DNA from: Myripristis murdjan
Lineage: Eukaryota; Chordata; Actinopteri; Holocentriformes; Holocentridae
Assembly: GCF_902150065.1 (NCBI RefSeq)
Contig: NC_044001.1
Location: forward strand, 20,623,939-20,687,938
Direction: 5' to 3'
DNA: 64,000 bases
The number at the start of each line of letters is the position of its first letter. The stretch's first letter is position 1. Both the position numbers and the translations under genes were made by a program. Of the stretch, positions 62,040 through 64,000 are shown one piece after another. The notes under the pieces were generated by a model. It had not been told where the DNA came from and made no database searches. It saw nothing but the letters and a program-made list of their open reading frames with translations.

Positions 62040-63310
62040 CTGTTAAGGGATAAGATGTAATGACAGGGACAAGAGAAAAACTACAGGGAAACACACCACA
62101 TTTGCAACAGAATCCATGTTTTTTAGTTGTAATTCATAGAGGTGGGCTGCCTTTATTTGTACGCAAGCCCTTTAACTCCGATTTTTGCTTAAATTTCTCC
62201 AAGCTTCAAAGTTAGAAAAAAAAAAAAAAAAAAATCATAACGTGCGACAACAGCACATACACATGCTTTGTGGTTTCAGCACTTGACTGCTACATCACTT
62301 GTATACTGAATGAAATATCGAAACCCATATACATTTTCCTGTATTTCAGCAGGACATACTTAGTATCTTTGGTAAGCTTGGCAACTCCACTAGAATTTGG
62401 GTTTGAACAAAGTTTGGACGCACGGCAATGATGGACCCACCGATGGGAACAGGGAAGCTGCAGAGGTTTAACATTACAGAGAAAGCATATTTTTTACGAT
62501 CAAATCTATCAATTAGTCCATGCTTAACACAGCTCCTATGACAGGAACATATCACAGCAGCCATGACAAACTACATCTTTTCAGTGAGAGAACCGTCTGT
62601 GTTTGAGCTGCTCATGTATTTGTGAGAGTGAGTTGGGAGAATGAGAGGCGGCTTCACTGGACAGTGCAGCACCACCATAACCAACCTGGCCAGAAGCAGA
62701 GATGGAACAATCAACCGTGCCACACAGCCCTAAATGAGAAAGCAGTCTCCAAAATAATCATAAAAAAAAAAGGAAGAAAAAAAAAAATCACTACACGCGT
62801 GATGCTCCAAACCTCTCCTCTCCTCCCTCTCTGCTCTCTAATAGAACCCCTGCTGGAGGCAGCGTGTCTAGGACCACCCTCCCCGACGAGCTGCCTGCCA
62901 CTTCTCCGTGCCATCAGGGGGAAAATTGGACCCATTTGAAATTCAGAGTGACAAGCAGTGACTGGAGCCTGAGGAGCCAGCATGCAGGACGGATGGTCGG
63001 GCTTGAAATTGGGAACCACAAAAATGAATAAATAAATAAATAAAGGAACAAAATGGCTGCCGTGGAAGGCTGGAAAACATTCTAATAGCCGTTATCATAT
63101 CATTATCATAGATATATCACAGCAAGTCTGTTGTGGAGCAGAGGGAAGTGCTGGATGAAATATGGTGCAGGGTCTATCTGATGGCATAATGATGCTAAGT
63201 ACTTTTGAGATTTAATTGCGTGTGTGTTTGAGAATGTGTCTGTAAATACACTCAGGGCTGTCTGTTGTGGTCATGCTTCCTTGACGGACAACACCTGACA
63301 AATTGCCTGA

Positions 63311-63381
<71 letters not shown>

Positions 63382-64000
63382 CTCAAGTCACTCAACACAT
63401 AAGCCCCTCCTCGCCCCATATCTCATTATGAGTGTGCTGCCAGGGTGGAGTGGCACTGGGCTGTTGCTAAGGCCAAAGCTGAACCAGGCTGAGCTGAGAT
63501 AGGCTGGACTGGGCTGAGTGGCTCTGGTCTGGGTTAGATAGATAGGACGAGACACCGACTGGGCAGGGGGCCTGCTGTGGGCACATGCCGCCACAGCAGG
63601 GGCCAAGGCAGCCATGACCAATGGCTGAGAGGGAACCGTGGCGAAGCGGGAGTGATGGGCACCTGAGCCGGGACACGCCAGAGGGGTACTGTGGGCAGGC
63701 TGCTCACAGGGAGGGACGTGGGGCAACAGAGACGGGTAGAGGGGGAGAGATAGATATGAGGCGAGGTGGGACTGTGTACTTGAGAAAACAAGAATTTGCT
63801 GCTGTGTGAGAATCTTAAGTTGTAATGAAAAGATTCTAATCACAAATAATTTGTTCTCCCTTCATATACTGCCCTTTATAAACTGTTGCTTATAGATATT
63901 GTTAAGTCTATTAAACAATTTTCACCATGGTATCACGGTATCAAAGAGTATCATCATGCAGGTCGACATTAGGGTTTGGGTTTGCAGTTGGTAGAACAAC
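62040..64000 (-). other. ralgapa2: ralgapa2 intron (to window end)
   Basis: No further exon was recognised above 62040. Contains A-runs at 62216-62234 and 62762-62787, an (AAAT)n at about 63024-63044 and the CA tract at 63314-63379. The preceding exon, with the end of the GAP domain, must lie beyond the window. Confidence 0.45.
63314..63379. repeat. (CA)n microsatellite, about 66 bp
   Basis: Uninterrupted CA tract in the ralgapa2 intron. Confidence 0.97.

Overview
The window is vertebrate nuclear DNA, almost certainly from a ray-finned (teleost) fish. Genes have short introns with GT-AG boundaries. CA/GT microsatellites are abundant, small hAT-like DNA elements are scattered through introns and spacers, and proteins such as two beta connexins, Hmgcl, Gale and Insm1 are clearly vertebrate. 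No bacterial features, CRISPR arrays, rRNA or tRNA genes were seen, and no retrovirus- or Polinton-like element was recognised.

Layout. 1-2280 (+): last coding exons and 3'UTR of pabpc4. 3282-6594 (+): complete ppie, 10 coding exons, 302 aa. 8042-8824 and 14151-15005 (+): two tandem intronless-CDS beta connexins, one GJB4/GJB5-like and one gjb3. 17795-20415 (-): complete hmgcl, 9 exons, 338 aa. 21217-24629 (-): zbtb8a, 4 exons. 25870-30304 (-): complete gale, 10 coding exons, 350 aa, with an upstream non-coding exon. 33295-34676 (+): a decayed kazald-type gene (IGFBP, Kazal and Ig segments). About 34.7-47.8 kb: gene-free and AT-rich, with cis-regulatory-looking patches. 48109-49548 (+): single-exon insm1. 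55439-62039 (-): the last two coding exons of a RalGAP alpha gene, best read as ralgapa2, with a possible 24-nt cassette exon between them.

The gene set joins blocks that in human lie on 1p34-p36 (PABPC4, PPIE, GJB4/GJB3, ZBTB8A, HMGCL, GALE) and on 20p11 (INSM1, RALGAPA2). The change between the two blocks falls in the gene-poor stretch after gale, next to the dead kazald gene. Functions are mostly unrelated housekeeping (mRNA translation, splicing, ketone body and leucine metabolism, galactose metabolism), plus a gap-junction pair and a neuroendocrine transcription factor.

The most notable non-genic observations are: a 164-bp hAT-type MITE with a perfect 8-bp target duplication after pabpc4; a 683-bp hAT-type element with matching inverted ends in the ralgapa2 intron; two copies of a third MITE family in zbtb8a and gale introns; a C-rich repeat shared by two sites in the ralgapa2 intron that gives G-quadruplex-capable sense RNA; a consensus CRE 20 bp from the hmgcl start codon; and the broken kazald gene. 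Exon limits were read by hand from splice signals and reading-frame continuity. For ppie, hmgcl and gale all exon phases add up exactly. No homology search was possible.
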